Shown here piece by piece: positions 50,795 to 62,876 of a DNA stretch of 64,000 nucleotides (its first letter is position 1; every line of letters starts with the position of its first letter). The position numbers and the translations under genes were made by a program. Under the pieces are notes generated by a model. The model did not search any database. It saw nothing but the letters and a program-made list of their open reading frames with translations, and was not told where the DNA came from. Source of the stretch: Limnohabitans sp. Rim8 (GTDB lineage: Bacteria > Pseudomonadota > Gammaproteobacteria > Burkholderiales > Burkholderiaceae_C); assembly GCA_945897795.1 (NCBI GenBank), contig CAMDFT010000001.1:1-64000 (forward strand), given 5' to 3'.

Positions 50795-51799
50795 ATGCAT
50801 GACCCCGGCGAGCTGACCGAGGATGCTGAGCACGCACTGGAAGCTTCGCAAGAAGATGTGCAAGAAGAGGTGCGCACAACAGCAGTGCCTGTGACCTTGC
50901 ATGGCCAGCGTCTGGACCGGGTATTGGCTCAGCTGGTGCCCGAGTTTTCGCGCAGTTATTTGCAGCAACTGATCGAGCAAGGTGAGTTGCTGATCGATGG
51001 CCGCGTGACCACCAAGGTGTCGGCCAAGGTGCGGCTGGGGCACCTGCTGCAAATCACCTTGCGGGCCACGCCGCAGTCACAAGCCTTTGTGCCTGAGGCC
51101 ATGCACATCGACGTGGTGTACGAAGACGCGCACCTGCGCGTGGTCCACAAACCGGCAGGTCTGGTGGTCCACCCGGCCCCGGGCAATTGGCGCGGCACAC
51201 TGCTCAATGGCTTGCTGGCCTTGGACCCGAAAGCCAGTGAAGTGCCCCGTGCAGGCATCGTGCACCGGCTGGACAAGGACACCAGCGGCCTCATGGTGGT
51301 TGCCCGCACGCGCCAGGCCATGGACGCGCTGGTGGCCCAGATTGCTGCGCGGCAAGTGCACCGCCAATACCTGGCCTTGGGCCATAAGAATTGGTCTGGC
51401 CCGTCACCGCGCACGCTCGAAGCCGCCATCGGCCGAGACCCGGCCAACCGCCTGCGCATGGCCGTGGTGGACTTGGCCCACCAATCGGGCAAAACAGCAG
51501 CAACCACCTTCGATCTGTTGGACCAAGGCGAGCGCTGCTGCTTGGTGCGATGCACCTTGCACACGGGGCGCACGCACCAGATCCGGGTGCACATGGCGCA
51601 CCTGGGGCACCCCTTGCTGGGCGATGCGGTGTACGGTGGCGCCCCTTTGGGCGGCATGGCGCGCCAGGCCTTGCATGCCTGGCGGCTGGCTTTTGAGCAC
51701 CCGATCACCGGCCAGAGCATCGACCTGACATCGGCTTTACCCGAGGACATGGCCCAGGCCATGCAAAATTCGGGCCTCAGTTACAATGTGTCCCCTTGA
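50795..51799 (+). CDS. rluD: 23S rRNA pseudouridine(1911/1915/1917) synthase
   Basis: This 334-residue enzyme makes pseudouridines in helix 69 of 23S rRNA. It has an N-terminal S4 domain (LDRVLAQLVPEFSRSYLQQL), then VHKPAGLVVHPAPGNWRGTL and the catalytic motif HRLDKDTSGLMVVA with the active-site aspartate, and GRTHQIRVHMAHLGHPLLGD. An ATG at 50795 is chosen; an in-frame TTG at 50759 is possible. The divergent bamD-rluD pair is conserved in proteobacteria. Confidence 0.95.
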   Translation: MHDPGELTEDAEHALEASQEDVQEEVRTTAVPVTLHGQRLDRVLAQLVPEFSRSYLQQLIEQGELLIDGRVTTKVSAKVRLGHLLQITLRATPQSQAFVPEAMHIDVVYEDAHLRVVHKPAGLVVHPAPGNWRGTLLNGLLALDPKASEVPRAGIVHRLDKDTSGLMVVARTRQAMDALVAQIAARQVHRQYLALGHKNWSGPSPRTLEAAIGRDPANRLRMAVVDLAHQSGKTAATTFDLLDQGERCCLVRCTLHTGRTHQIRVHMAHLGHPLLGDAVYGGAPLGGMARQALHAWRLAFEHPITGQSIDLTSALPEDMAQAMQNSGLSYNVSP

Positions 51800-51823
51800 C
51801 GCGCCAATGAGGTCGTTGGGCCT

Positions 51824-51911
51824 GACCCCTTTGTAGGGTCTTTGGCAGTTCTGAACTGCCCTGTCCACACGCCGTGAGGCGTTTTGCCACTTCGCCGTGA
51901 GGCGTTTTTTT
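51824..51911 (+). repeat. Four tandem hairpins between rluD and scpB
   Basis: Four inverted repeats lie in 88 nt: GACCC/GGGTC (51824-51840), the near-perfect GGCAGTTCTGAACTGCC (51844-51860), ACGCC-GTGA-GGCGT followed by TTT (51869-51885), and CGCC-GTGA-GGCG followed by seven T (51893-51911). The last two share the 12-nt direct repeat CGCCGTGAGGCG and have terminator-like tails. Together they may act as a terminator for rluD with processing or regulatory hairpins before scpB. Confidence 0.75.
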
Positions 51912-51927
51912 CCGAAAGACCGACACC

Positions 51928-52710
51928 ATGAATACGGCGCAAGCCAAGCGTGTCTTGGAAACGGCCCTGCTGACTGCGGGCCAGCCTTTGTCGCTGCGCG
52001 ACTTGCGCGTGCTGTTTGACGATGCGCTTGGGGCCGACACCCTGCGGCTGATGCTGCAAGACCTGGAACTTGAATGGGCGGAAAAAGGCCTGGAGCTGAC
52101 CCGCGTGGCCAGTGGTTGGCGTTTTCAAAGCCGCCCGGAGTTGCGTGTTTTCTTAGACCGCCTGCACCCCGAAAAGCCCCCCAAATACACCCGCGCCGTG
52201 CTGGAGACCCTGGCCATCATTGCCTACCGTCAACCGGTCACCCGGGGAGACATGGAAGACATCCGGGGCGTGACCATCGGCTCTCAAATCATCAAGCAGC
52301 TGGAAGACCGTGGCTGGGTTGAAGTCATTGGCCACCGCGAAACGGTGGGCCGTCCCAGCTTGTTTGCCACCACCCGCCAGTTTCTGGACGATCTGGGTCT
52401 GGCCGCCTTGGACCAATTGCCCTTGCTCTCCCAGGGTGACTCGCCCATGTCGGCCCTGGCCGGCATGCTGGAAGAGTCCCCGGCACAGGCCAGCCTTTCG
52501 CTCGAAGAGGCCCTGGCCGAATCTGCCGAATTGACTTTGGCGGGCGAACCCAGCTTTGCCGAGCCCTCTCACGAAGCCTCCAATACCCCTAAAAACGAGC
52601 TTTCCAGCCCTGCATTGAGCGACCCGCTCGGCGATCACCACTCGGACGCCAATCCGCCCGACGTGGACCCCGCCATCCCCGGCCACGGCCAAGAAAACAT
52701 CCCCACATGA
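51928..52710 (+). CDS. scpB: Segregation and condensation protein B
   Basis: This 260-residue protein is the winged-helix partner of the ScpA kleisin in the SMC condensin. Two winged helices are visible: [20 protein letters not shown] to [10 protein letters not shown] and [20 protein letters not shown] followed by [20 protein letters not shown] and [19 protein letters not shown] long acidic, low-complexity tail (from residue about 180) is variable. It overlaps rluB by ATGA, a pairing common in proteobacteria. scpA is not in the window. Confidence 0.95.
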   Translation: MNTAQAKRVLETALLTAGQPLSLRDLRVLFDDALGADTLRLMLQDLELEWAEKGLELTRVASGWRFQSRPELRVFLDRLHPEKPPKYTRAVLETLAIIAYRQPVTRGDMEDIRGVTIGSQIIKQLEDRGWVEVIGHRETVGRPSLFATTRQFLDDLGLAALDQLPLLSQGDSPMSALAGMLEESPAQASLSLEEALAESAELTLAGEPSFAEPSHEASNTPKNELSSPALSDPLGDHHSDANPPDVDPAIPGHGQENIPT

Positions 52711-53921
52711 ACGATTCTTCCTCCAACGCGCAGGGCTCGCGCTCTGGCGTGTACGCCGCCCGCAAAACGGGTGCAGCCCCTGCAGCCTCTGCTGCCCCCA
52801 CACCTTACAAGGCGATTGACCTGGCCGACGTGGTCTCTGGCCAGTTCGATGACGAGGACGCAGCCGAAGCGGTGGCGCAAGACCTGGGCAAGCGCGTGCT
52901 CGCGCCCCAAACCGACTCGCCCAAACTGCACAAGGTGCTGGCCCAGGCCGGCATGGGCTCGCGCCTGGAGATGGAAAAACTCATCACCGAAGGCCGCATT
53001 GCCGTGAACAACGAACTCGCCCATGTGGGCCAGCGCGTGCAATATGGCGACCAGATCAAGGTCGACGGCAAGCCGATCCGCATCCGCATCGACCCGCCGC
53101 CGGCCCGCGTGATCGCGTACCACAAGCCCGCAGGCGAGATCGTCAGCCACGACGACCCACAAAACCGTCCCTCGGTGTTTCGCAAACTGCCGCGCCTGCA
53201 AAACGGCAAATGGCAGTCGGTGGGCCGCTTGGACCTGAACACCGAAGGCTTGCTGCTGTTCACCAGTTCGGGTGAGTTGGCCAACCAGCTCATGCACCCG
53301 CGTTTTGGTCTGGAGCGCGAATACGCCGTGCGTGTTCTGGGTGCCCTCAGCAAAGACGAAAAGCAAAAGCTTTTGGACGGCGTGATGCTCGACGACGGTC
53401 CGGCCCAGTTCGGCTCGATCGAAGACGGTGGCGGCGAAGGCTCCAACTGCTGGTACCGCGTGACCATCTCTGAAGGCCGCAACCGCGAAGTGCGCCGCAT
53501 GATGGAATCCGTCGGTCATGCGGTCAGTCGCCTGATCCGCATCCGTTATGGCGCGATGGTGCTGCCGCACGGTTTGCGCCGTGGCGCTTGGCTTGAACTT
53601 GACGAGGCCGACATCCGCGCCTTGATGCGGGCGGCGGGCACGAGCGAGCGTCCCCGCCCCGTCACAGAGCAGCCGACCCGCACCAACCGCAATGACCGCC
53701 GCCCCCGCACCGGTGGGCAAGGCCGCGCGGGTACGGCCGTACCCCGCGCCAAACCGGCCGCCAAGCCCAACCAGGCTCCAGGAGGGTCTGGCTTGCATGC
53801 CCAGTCTGATGCCCCCAAAAGCGAGGCCAAGTACATTGGCGCCGAAAGCTTCAACCGTCTGAAAAAAGCGCCGGCCAGCCCGGGTCGAGGTGGCCGGGGC
53901 AGCGGTGGACGCAGCCGCTGA
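52707..53921 (+). CDS. rluB: 23S rRNA pseudouridine(2605) synthase
   Basis: This 404-residue RsuA-family enzyme modifies U2605 of 23S rRNA. An N-terminal extension of about 70 residues precedes an S4 domain ([20 protein letters not shown]), then the catalytic segment [20 protein letters not shown] with the active-site aspartate and [20 protein letters not shown]. The C-terminal 90 residues are basic and low-complexity ([23 protein letters not shown]), typical of betaproteobacterial RluB and likely rRNA-binding. It overlaps scpB by 4 nt. The 161 nt downstream contain the ndk leader and a weak hairpin. Confidence 0.94.
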   Translation: MNDSSSNAQGSRSGVYAARKTGAAPAASAAPTPYKAIDLADVVSGQFDDEDAAEAVAQDLGKRVLAPQTDSPKLHKVLAQAGMGSRLEMEKLITEGRIAVNNELAHVGQRVQYGDQIKVDGKPIRIRIDPPPARVIAYHKPAGEIVSHDDPQNRPSVFRKLPRLQNGKWQSVGRLDLNTEGLLLFTSSGELANQLMHPRFGLEREYAVRVLGALSKDEKQKLLDGVMLDDGPAQFGSIEDGGGEGSNCWYRVTISEGRNREVRRMMESVGHAVSRLIRIRYGAMVLPHGLRRGAWLELDEADIRALMRAAGTSERPRPVTEQPTRTNRNDRRPRTGGQGRAGTAVPRAKPAAKPNQAPGGSGLHAQSDAPKSEAKYIGAESFNRLKKAPASPGRGGRGSGGRSR

Positions 53922-54082
53922 ACATGGGCTTTAGCCATCTTGGCAACCCACGAGGGTCAAATCCCGTTTTCCCTGTCGGCCCATCGGCTGGCAGGGTCAA
54001 TTTGTCACCCACTCAGGGTAGAATGGTGGGCTTTGCCGCAGGGCAAAAATAGTTAAAAATCACCCCTTCACAGGAAAAAACC

Positions 54083-54508
54083 ATGGCCATCGAACGCACA
54101 CTCTCCATCATCAAGCCCGACGCTGTCGCCAAGAACGTCATCGGCCAAATCTATGCCCGTTTTGAAGCCGCTGGCCTCAAAGTGGTTGCTTCCAGAATGG
54201 CCCACCTCTCGCGCGGCGAAGCCGAGCAGTTTTACGGCGTGCACAAAGAGCGTCCTTTCTTCAAGGACTTGGTCGATTTCATGATCTCCGGCCCCGTGAT
54301 GATCCAGGCCCTGGAAGGCGAGAACGCCATTGCCAAAAACCGTGACCTGATGGGCGCGACCGATCCCAAAAAAGCCGCCGCCGGCACCATCCGCGCTGAC
54401 TTCGCTGACAGCATCGATGCCAACGCCGTGCATGGCTCCGATGCGCCTGAAACTGCTGCCGCTGAAGTCGCTTTCTTCTTTGCTGGCATGAACGTTTACT
54501 CACGCTGA
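54083..54508 (+). CDS. ndk: Nucleoside diphosphate kinase
   Basis: This 141-residue kinase balances nucleoside triphosphate pools through a phosphohistidine. It begins [18 protein letters not shown], and the catalytic H117 is in [15 protein letters not shown]. The length is normal. A CAGGAAAA ribosome-binding site lies before the ATG, after an A+T-rich leader with a possible -10 TAGAAT at 54019. It starts the conserved block ndk-rlmN-rodZ-ispG-hisS. Confidence 0.98.
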   Translation: MAIERTLSIIKPDAVAKNVIGQIYARFEAAGLKVVASRMAHLSRGEAEQFYGVHKERPFFKDLVDFMISGPVMIQALEGENAIAKNRDLMGATDPKKAAAGTIRADFADSIDANAVHGSDAPETAAAEVAFFFAGMNVYSR

Positions 54509-54550
54509 TTGCGTCGCGGCCCTTTCGCGACCCCTAGGCACCTCGACCCC

Positions 54551-55711
54551 ATGACGGCCAACCTTCTCGAATTCGACCTGGAAGGTTTGGCCGTTTTTTG
54601 TGAGGGCCTGGGCGAAAAGCGTTTTCGAGCCACCCAGTTGTTCCGCTGGATCCACCAGCGGGGCGCTGCGGATTTTGAACAAATGAGTGATCTGGCCAAG
54701 TCCTTGCGCCAAAAGCTCCTCTCCCATGCGCACGTTGCGGCGCTCCCTCTCATCAGTCAACACATTTCAGCCGACGGCACCATCAAATGGTTGTTTGACG
54801 TCGGCGATGGCAATGCCATCGAATCGGTGTTCATCCCTGAAGACGATCGGGGCACCTTGTGCATTTCATCTCAGGCCGGATGCGCCGTGGGCTGCCGTTT
54901 TTGCTCCACTGGCCACCAGGGTTTCAGCCGCAACCTCACCACCGGCGAGATTCTTGCGCAGCTGTGGTTCGCCGAGCATTTTTTGCGCAAACACCTGAAC
55001 ACGCCAGACCGCGTCATCTCTAACGTGGTGATGATGGGCATGGGCGAGCCGCTGCAAAACTATTCGGCCCTGGTTCCCGCCTTGCGCGCCATGCTTGACG
55101 ACCACGGTTATGGCCTGTCGCGCCGCCGCGTCACCGTGTCCACGTCAGGGGTGGTGCCCATGATCGAGCGCTTGTCAGGCGATTGCCCGGTTGCGCTGGC
55201 CGTGTCTTTGCACGCACCCTTTGATGCGCTGCGCGACAACCTGGTGCCGCTTAACCGCAAATACCCGCTGGATGAGCTCATGCAGGCGTGCATCGCTTAT
55301 CTGGCCCATGCGCCGCGAGACTTCATCACCTTTGAATACTGCATGCTCGATGGCGTCAACGACCAGCCCGAGCACGCCAGCGCCTTGATTGACCTGGTGC
55401 AAAAGCACGCCCGCCAAGGCCTGCGCTGCAAGTTCAACCTGATCCCCTTCAACCCCTTTCCGGCCTCAGGATTGCTGCGCTCACCTCAGGCCCGCGTGCA
55501 GGCCTTTGCCAAGCAGTTGCAAGACGCCGGTTTGGTCACCACGGTGCGCAAAACCCGTGGTGATGACATCGATGCGGCCTGTGGCCAGTTGGCCGGTGAT
55601 GTCAAAGACCGCACCCAAGTGCAATCGCGCATGGCCGAGCAACGCACCATCGCTTTGGTGCCCCTGTCCGCTGTGACTTTTTCGGAGCCCCGACATGACG
55701 CCAAGCCTTAA
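54551..55711 (+). CDS. rlmN: Dual-specificity RNA methyltransferase RlmN
   Basis: This 386-residue radical SAM enzyme methylates A2503 of 23S rRNA and A37 of some tRNAs. The 4Fe-4S cluster cysteines are C111, C115 and C118 in [13 protein letters not shown]. Other conserved parts are [27 protein letters not shown], and near the end [19 protein letters not shown], which holds the catalytic C-terminal cysteine. The ATG at 54551 is preferred over in-frame codons back to 54509. It overlaps the RodZ-like gene by 17 nt. Confidence 0.97.
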   Translation: MTANLLEFDLEGLAVFCEGLGEKRFRATQLFRWIHQRGAADFEQMSDLAKSLRQKLLSHAHVAALPLISQHISADGTIKWLFDVGDGNAIESVFIPEDDRGTLCISSQAGCAVGCRFCSTGHQGFSRNLTTGEILAQLWFAEHFLRKHLNTPDRVISNVVMMGMGEPLQNYSALVPALRAMLDDHGYGLSRRRVTVSTSGVVPMIERLSGDCPVALAVSLHAPFDALRDNLVPLNRKYPLDELMQACIAYLAHAPRDFITFEYCMLDGVNDQPEHASALIDLVQKHARQGLRCKFNLIPFNPFPASGLLRSPQARVQAFAKQLQDAGLVTTVRKTRGDDIDAACGQLAGDVKDRTQVQSRMAEQRTIALVPLSAVTFSEPRHDAKP

Positions 55712-56672
55712 AACTGAGTCCGATCCCGAGTCCGGCAGTTCTGAGCTCCCTGTGTTGGCCTTAACGGCCGGGCAGTTGCTGCGAAAAGCGCGTTTGAAGG
55801 CGGGCATCCACTTGGCCGTTTTGTCGGTCACCCTGAAAGTGCCGGTGCGCCAACTGGAGGCTTTGGAGGCGGATCAGCTTGACCCTGGCAAAGGCCCCGT
55901 CTTTTACCGGGGCCTGGCTTCAAGCGTTTGCCGTCACCTGCAGACCGACGCTGCACCCATTTTGGCCCTGTTGCCGCAAATGTCCTCCCAACTGGCGCCT
56001 CTGCGAAGCGCTATTCAGCCTTTTGAGAACGATGCCTCTGTGGGCATCGCTGGTCTGCCTTGGGGCCGCATGGCTTCATCCAAAGTGGTCTGGAGTGCCG
56101 CATTCATGCTGTTTTTGACAGGCGCGTTCCTTTGGTTGCCCGGTCCGTCCCAATGGGCTTGGTTGGAGGACGTGAAATCCTTGATGGCGGACGAGGTGGT
56201 ATCTCAAGAAGTCGGCGAACCAGTCTCGCTGCCTGTGTTCAGCGCGACACCGGCCACTTTTGAAGCTTCTGATGCAAATACCACGCAGTCGCCAGCGTCT
56301 TCGGTCTCGAATGTTTCCATGGCTACAACCACCGCTGTGGTGACAGCGCCCGTGGCATCCAAAATTTCGCAAGTGATCCCGGCCAATCCAGCAACAGCCA
56401 TGGCATCATCTCCCGCAAATCGTTCTGATGCATCCCCCGAATGGGTTTTTTCTGCTTCGGGCGACAGTTGGCTGGAAGTGCGTAACGCGAAAAAAGCGGT
56501 GGTCTGGAGTGGTGTGGTCAAGGCCGGCGAAAGCACCCGCATCCAGAGCCCCTTGCCCGTGAGTGTGGTGGTCGGCCGTGCCCAGGTGGTCACCGTAACG
56601 CTGCGCGGCAAAGCTTTTGACCTCAAGCCCCACACCCAGGTGACGGTGGCTCGTTTTGAAGTGAAGGAGTGA
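55695..56672 (+). CDS. rodZ: RodZ-like helix-turn-helix membrane protein
   Basis: This 325-residue protein has an N-terminal cytoplasmic XRE-type helix-turn-helix ([20 protein letters not shown], then [20 protein letters not shown]), one transmembrane helix near residues 131-150 ([20 protein letters not shown]), a Thr/Val/Ala-rich periplasmic linker, and a C-terminal DUF4115 domain ([20 protein letters not shown]). This is the RodZ layout, a link between MreB and the cell wall that sets cell shape. It overlaps rlmN by 17 nt, where many Burkholderiales have a pilF-like gene between them. An AAGGAG at its end serves ispG. Confidence 0.86.
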   Translation: MTPSLKTESDPESGSSELPVLALTAGQLLRKARLKAGIHLAVLSVTLKVPVRQLEALEADQLDPGKGPVFYRGLASSVCRHLQTDAAPILALLPQMSSQLAPLRSAIQPFENDASVGIAGLPWGRMASSKVVWSAAFMLFLTGAFLWLPGPSQWAWLEDVKSLMADEVVSQEVGEPVSLPVFSATPATFEASDANTTQSPASSVSNVSMATTTAVVTAPVASKISQVIPANPATAMASSPANRSDASPEWVFSASGDSWLEVRNAKKAVVWSGVVKAGESTRIQSPLPVSVVVGRAQVVTVTLRGKAFDLKPHTQVTVARFEVKE

Positions 56673-56674
56673 AC

Positions 56675-57960
<1,286 letters not shown>

Positions 57961-57964
<4 letters not shown>

Positions 57965-59298
57965 GCGAACCGCTGAAAGAAATCACCCCCAAAGTTGAAA
58001 AGGCGGGCAAGCCCCAAAAGCTGGTCGGCGTCAAAGGCATGAACGACATCCTTCCGCCCGACTCGGCGCGTTGGGAATGGCTGGAGCAGCAGGTGCGCGC
58101 CTTGATGGCGCGTTACGCCTACCGCAACGTGCGCTTGCCCATCGTTGAGCCGACCGTCTTGTTTGTGCGCGGCCTGGGTGAGGTGACCGACATCGTCGAA
58201 AAGGAGATGTACTCCTTTGAGGACCGCCTGAATGGCGAACAACTCACCTTGCGCCCCGAGGGGACAGCAGGACTTGTGCGCGCTGTGGTCGAGCACAACC
58301 TGCTGTACGAAGGCGGCAAGCGGTTGTATTACATGGGCCCCATGTTCCGCCATGAGCGCCCTCAGCGCGGCCGATACCGCCAGTTCCATCAGGTCGGTGC
58401 CGAGGTGCTGGGTTTTGGTGGTGCCGAGGTGGATGCCGAGCTGATTTTGCTGGCCAATGACCTGTGGAAGGTGCTGGGCCTGAAAGATGTTCGTCTGGAA
58501 CTCAACAGCTTGGGCCAACCCGCAGAGCGCCAAGCCCACCGCGCAGCCTTGATTGCCCACCTGGAGCAGCACAGCGATGTGCTGGACGAAGAAGCCAAGC
58601 GCCGGCTGCACACCAATCCGCTGCGCATCTTGGACACCAAGAACCCGGCCATGCAAAGCGTGGTGGAGGCAGCCCCCCGTTTGCTCGATTTTTTGGGTGA
58701 GGCCTCTTTGGCGCACTTCAATGCGGTCAAAGCCATTTTGGATGCCAACGGCGTGGCCTACAGCATCAACCCGCGCTTGGTGCGCGGCATGGATTACTAC
58801 AACCTCACGGTGTTCGAGTTCATCACCACCAGCCTGGGCTCGCAGGGCACGATTTGCGGCGGTGGCCGTTACGACTACCTGATTGAGCAAATTGGCGGCA
58901 AGCCTTCTCCGGCAGTGGGGTGGGCCTTAGGCGTCGAGCGTGTACTCGAGCTCATCAAGGAGCAGGGCGAACCTGTGCCCGATTTGGCCCCCGATGTGTA
59001 CGCCATCATCCCCGAAAACGCCGCCTTGCCGGTGGCCATGCAAGTGCTGCAGAGCTTGCGCGCTTGTGGCGTCTCGGCCCAGATGCATGCTGGCTCGAAT
59101 GACGGCATGGGCAGCATGAAGTCCCAGTTCAAAAAAGCCGATGCCTCGGGTGCGCGTTTCGCCCTGGTCTTCGGTGCCGAAGAATTGACGCAAGGCCTGG
59201 TGGCGGTTAAATCGCTGCGTGACGGTGCCGGTGCCCAGCGCACCGAGTCGCTGAGCACGGTGGCCGCATGGGCCCACAGCCTACAATCCGCTCTTTGA
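57961..59298 (+). CDS. hisS: Histidine--tRNA ligase
   Basis: This 445-residue class II synthetase charges tRNA-His. Motif 2 is in [20 protein letters not shown], the histidine-specific loop in [18 protein letters not shown], and motif 3 in [14 protein letters not shown]. The anticodon-binding domain follows from about residue 340. The N-terminal 20 residues are an extra tail before [20 protein letters not shown]. It overlaps ispG by ATGA. The ispG-hisS-yfgM-bamB-der order is conserved in beta- and gammaproteobacteria. Confidence 0.98.
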
Positions 59299-59322
59299 TG
59301 CGCTCATTTACTGACAAACACC

Positions 59323-60000
59323 ATGGCCAAAGCCCTCGACCTTGAAGAACAAGAACAACTCGACCAGATCAAACACTTCTGGAAGAAGTACGGCAACCTG
59401 ATTTCCTGGGTGCTGATCGTCGTTTTGGGCGGCTATGCGGCCTGGAACGGTTACCAATTTTGGCAACGCGACCAAGCGGCCAAGGCGGCTGTATTGTTTG
59501 ACGAGGTGGAGCGTGCCGTTACCGCCGGGGATGTGGTCCGTGTGGAGCGAAGTTTTGCCGACATGAAAGACAAGTTTGGCGGCACGCATTACGCGCACCA
59601 AGCGGCCTTGCTGGCGGCCAAGGCTTTGCAAGCCAAAGACAAGGCCGAAGCCGCTCGCGCTGCTTTGAAGTGGGTCGCTGAGGTGGCGCCAGATCCTGCG
59701 TACCGCGACATTGCGCGTTTGCGGCTTTCTGCGCTCTTGCTCGATGCCGGCTCCAACGACGAGGCCCTGGCCCAGTTAACCGCACCATTCACTCCCGCCA
59801 TGGCGGGTCTGTCGGCCGATTTGCGCGGCGATGTCCTGCATGCAAAAGGTCAAAAGACCGAAGCTGTTGCCTCTTATCAAACAGCTTGGCAGCAACTGGT
59901 TGACAGCCCGGATTACCGCCGTCTGGTCGAAGCCAAGCTCAATGCCATGGGCGTAGACCCGCAAACGGCGTCAATCCCATCTACAGGAAACACCAAGTGA
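59323..60000 (+). CDS. YfgM-like ancillary SecYEG translocon subunit
   Basis: This 225-residue protein has a charged start (KALDLEEQEQLDQIKHFWKK), one transmembrane helix (LISWVLIVVLGGYAAWN) and a periplasmic TPR-like part with VAPDPAYRDIARLRLSALLL and ADLRGDVLHAKGQKTEAVAS, as in YfgM, which works with PpiD at the SecYEG translocon. The DUF2133/TPR_21 family membership is inferred from the sequence layout and the hisS-bamB neighbours. Its stop overlaps the bamB start as TGATG. Confidence 0.92.
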   Translation: MAKALDLEEQEQLDQIKHFWKKYGNLISWVLIVVLGGYAAWNGYQFWQRDQAAKAAVLFDEVERAVTAGDVVRVERSFADMKDKFGGTHYAHQAALLAAKALQAKDKAEAARAALKWVAEVAPDPAYRDIARLRLSALLLDAGSNDEALAQLTAPFTPAMAGLSADLRGDVLHAKGQKTEAVASYQTAWQQLVDSPDYRRLVEAKLNAMGVDPQTASIPSTGNTK

Positions 60001-61130
60001 TGAAGAAGCTGACACCCACCTGGACCCGTTGGCTGGCCTTGGCCTGCATTGGATGTTTGTCGGCTTGTTCCAGTGCACCTGAAAAACCCAAGCCAGCGCC
60101 ATTGCCCTCCGTCAGCGGGGCCTTGTCAGTGCAAAAAGTTTGGTCGAACGCGGTGGGCCCTGTCAACCGTCCACTGATGGTTTCGGTGCATGGTCAGCAG
60201 GTGGCCCTGGCCTCTTCTCAAGGTCAGTTGGCTTTGTTAGATGCCCAAACGGGTCGCGATGTCTGGCGCCTGTCCTTAGGCACACCCATTCAAGCCGGGG
60301 TGGGGGGAGATGGACAACGGTTTGCGGTGGTCACGCAAAACAACGAGCTGGTGGCGGTCGAGTCGGGCAAAGTGGTTTGGCGTCAGACTTTGCCTGCTTT
60401 GTCCTACACCCCGCCGCTGGTGGCCGGGGCACGTGTTTTTGTGCTGACCGGTGATCGGGCGGTGAGCGCTTTTGATGGTGCCACGGGTCAAAAGCTCTGG
60501 ACCCAACAACGCCCGGGTGACCTTTTGCTTTTGCGCCAAGCGGGTCTTCTGACCTCTTTTGGAGACAGTTTGCTGGTGGGTTGGGGCGGTCGTCTGGCCT
60601 CGCTCAATCCGCTCACAGGAGCGGTGCGCTGGGAGACGCTGATCGGCTCCACCCGGGGCACGAACGAAGTGGAGCGGCTGGTGGACCTGGTTGTGGGGGC
60701 CAGCCGTCAAGGTCAGACCCTGTGCGTGCGCGCCTTCCAGTCGGCTGTCTCTTGTCTGGATGCCAACCGCGGCAACACTTTGTGGACGCGTCCAGCTCAA
60801 GGTCACGAAGGCTTGGATGGTGATGAGAATTTCATTTTTGGCACGGAATCTGACAGCAAGGTCGTGGCGTGGCAGAGGCAAGGCGGTCAGCCTGCCTGGA
60901 CACAAGACGCTCTGCGTTTTCGGGGTCTGAGCGCACCGTTGGTCTTGGGGCGCTCCTTGGTGCTGGGTGATGACCAGGGCTTGCTCCATTTTCTGGCGCG
61001 TCAGGACGGACAGCCTTTGCAACGATTGAGCACCGATGGCAGTGCCATTGTCGGCAAGCCCGTGGTGGCGGGCCAAACTTTGGTGGTGGTGACACGTACC
61101 GGGGGCGTCTTCGGATTTCGCCCTGAATAA
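60000..61130 (+). CDS. bamB: Outer membrane assembly lipoprotein BamB
   Basis: This 376-residue lipoprotein of the BAM complex folds as an eight-bladed beta-propeller of PQQ-like repeats. The signal peptide ends in the lipobox LSAC with lipidated C23. Repeated blade motifs include LALLDAQTGRDVWRLSLGTP, AFDGATGQKLWTQQRPGD and LNPLTGAVRWETLIGST. ATG at 60000 overlaps the yfgM stop (TGATG). bamB and bamD are both in this window, while bamA is not. der follows after 19 nt. Confidence 0.95.
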   Translation: MKKLTPTWTRWLALACIGCLSACSSAPEKPKPAPLPSVSGALSVQKVWSNAVGPVNRPLMVSVHGQQVALASSQGQLALLDAQTGRDVWRLSLGTPIQAGVGGDGQRFAVVTQNNELVAVESGKVVWRQTLPALSYTPPLVAGARVFVLTGDRAVSAFDGATGQKLWTQQRPGDLLLLRQAGLLTSFGDSLLVGWGGRLASLNPLTGAVRWETLIGSTRGTNEVERLVDLVVGASRQGQTLCVRAFQSAVSCLDANRGNTLWTRPAQGHEGLDGDENFIFGTESDSKVVAWQRQGGQPAWTQDALRFRGLSAPLVLGRSLVLGDDQGLLHFLARQDGQPLQRLSTDGSAIVGKPVVAGQTLVVVTRTGGVFGFRPE

Positions 61131-61149
61131 TGGATCGGAAAATTTTTAA

Positions 61150-62490
61150 GTGAAACCTGTACTGGCCCTCGTTGGCCGCCCGAATGTGGGCAAATCCACG
61201 TTGTTCAACCGCCTGACCAAAAGCCGAGACGCCATCGTTGCTGATTTTGCTGGCTTGACCCGTGATCGCCATTACGGCAATGGCAAACAAGGCCGCCAAG
61301 AATTCATCGTGATCGACACGGGCGGTTTCGAGCCCGATGCCAGCAGTGGCATCTACAAAGAGATGGCCAAGCAGACCCAGCAGGCGGTGGCTGAGGCTGA
61401 CATCGTGATTTTTGTGGTGGACGCCCGCGGTGGGCTGTCAGCGCAAGACCACGACATCGCCAAATATTTGCGCAAGATCGGCAAACCCTGTTTGCTGGTG
61501 GCCAACAAGGCCGAAGGCATGCTCGAAGGCATTCAGCTGACCGAGTTTTATGAGTTGGGCCTGGGCGAGGTGATTGCCATCTCTGCCGCACACGGGCAGG
61601 GCACACGCGGGCTGGTGGAGTTGGCCTTTGAACAATTGAACCTCCCGGATGAACCGGAAGAAACAGAAGAAGACCCTTCGGTCATCAAACTGGCCGTGGC
61701 CGGTCGGCCCAACGTGGGCAAGTCCACCCTGATCAACACCTGGTTGGGTGAAGAGCGACTGGTGGCGTTTGACATGCCGGGCACCACTCGGGATGCTATT
61801 TCGGTGCCTTTTGAGCGCCAGGGTCAAAAATTCGAGTTGATCGACACCGCCGGTTTGCGCCGCAAAGGCAAGGTGTTTGAGGCCATTGAAAAGTTTTCGG
61901 TGGTCAAAACCCTTCAAGCGATTGAATCGGCCAACGTGGTTTTACTCTTGCTCGACGCCGAGCAAGGCGTGACCGACCAGGACGCGCACATTGCTGGTTA
62001 TGCCCTGGAAAGCGGCCGCGCCATGGTGCTGGCCATCAACAAATGGGATGCCATCGACGAATACCAGCGCCAGTTGGTGCAGCGTTCGATTGAAAACCGC
62101 TTGCCGTTTTTGAGCTTTGCCAACATGCACTTCATCTCGGCCAAAAAACGCCAGGGTCTGGGTCCTGTCTGGGCCTCCATTGTGCAGGCGCACAAGTCGG
62201 CCATGTGCAAAATGAGCACGCCCATTCTGACGCGTTTGCTGCTTGAAGCCGTGCAGTTTCAGAGCCCCCAACGTGGCGGCATGTTCCGCCCCAAACTGCG
62301 TTATGCCCACCAAGGTGGCATGAACCCGCCCGTGATCGTCATCCACGGCAATTCGCTGGAGCACGTCACCGACACCTACAAGCGCTTTCTGGAAGGTCGC
62401 TTTCGCAAAGCCTTCAGTTTGGCCGGCACGCCGATGCGAATCGAAATGAAAACATCGACAAATCCTTTTGCGGACAAAGAATCCAGTTGA
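61150..62490 (+). CDS. der: Ribosome biogenesis GTPase Der (EngA)
   Basis: This 446-residue GTPase matures the 50S subunit and has two tandem G domains. The first has [26 protein letters not shown] and NKAEG; the second has [39 protein letters not shown] and NKWD; a KH-like C-terminal domain follows ([20 protein letters not shown]). The start is GTG at 61150, which gives the usual [17 protein letters not shown]-terminus. The der-hfq-hflX order is conserved in Burkholderiales. Confidence 0.97.
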   Translation: MKPVLALVGRPNVGKSTLFNRLTKSRDAIVADFAGLTRDRHYGNGKQGRQEFIVIDTGGFEPDASSGIYKEMAKQTQQAVAEADIVIFVVDARGGLSAQDHDIAKYLRKIGKPCLLVANKAEGMLEGIQLTEFYELGLGEVIAISAAHGQGTRGLVELAFEQLNLPDEPEETEEDPSVIKLAVAGRPNVGKSTLINTWLGEERLVAFDMPGTTRDAISVPFERQGQKFELIDTAGLRRKGKVFEAIEKFSVVKTLQAIESANVVLLLLDAEQGVTDQDAHIAGYALESGRAMVLAINKWDAIDEYQRQLVQRSIENRLPFLSFANMHFISAKKRQGLGPVWASIVQAHKSAMCKMSTPILTRLLLEAVQFQSPQRGGMFRPKLRYAHQGGMNPPVIVIHGNSLEHVTDTYKRFLEGRFRKAFSLAGTPMRIEMKTSTNPFADKESS

Positions 62491-62578
62491 GATTTGTGGA
62501 ATTCATATTTCTCCAAAATCAAGCCCCTTTCCCTGTGGTAAGGTCCAGACTTCAAAACTTCTGAACACGGAGAATATC

Positions 62579-62824
62579 GTGAGCAACAAAGGTCAACTTT
62601 TGCAAGACCCCTTTCTGAACGCACTGCGCAAAGAGCACGTGCCGGTGTCCATTTACCTCGTCAACGGCATCAAACTTCAAGGCCAGATTGAATCGTTCGA
62701 CCAGTACGTTGTGCTTTTGCGCAACACGGTCACCCAGATGGTTTACAAACACGCCATCTCGACCATCGTCCCAGGTCGTTCCGTCACCTTCAGCACCCCT
62801 GAAACGGGTGAAATCACCGCTTGA
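62579..62824 (+). CDS. hfq: RNA chaperone Hfq
   Basis: This 81-residue hexameric Sm-like protein pairs small RNAs with mRNAs. It has the typical start [20 protein letters not shown], Sm1 with [20 protein letters not shown], and Sm2 with [11 protein letters not shown]8 and the K57/H58 pair for RNA binding are present. There is no long C-terminal tail, as usual in betaproteobacteria. The start is GTG at 62579, with ACGGAG 8-13 nt upstream; the frame is open further up inside der but without similarity. hflX follows after 52 nt. Confidence 0.98.
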   Translation: MSNKGQLLQDPFLNALRKEHVPVSIYLVNGIKLQGQIESFDQYVVLLRNTVTQMVYKHAISTIVPGRSVTFSTPETGEITA

Positions 62825-62876
62825 TGCGGTTTTTGCTCGCCCGGCGGTGTGACACCGCTTCTGCAGGTTGCTGACA

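Noticed and set aside
51869-51911. Two 12-nt direct repeats considered as a minimal CRISPR or mobile-element end.
   Set aside because: Only two copies, a 12-nt gap, each a hairpin with a T tail; this is a terminator-like structure.
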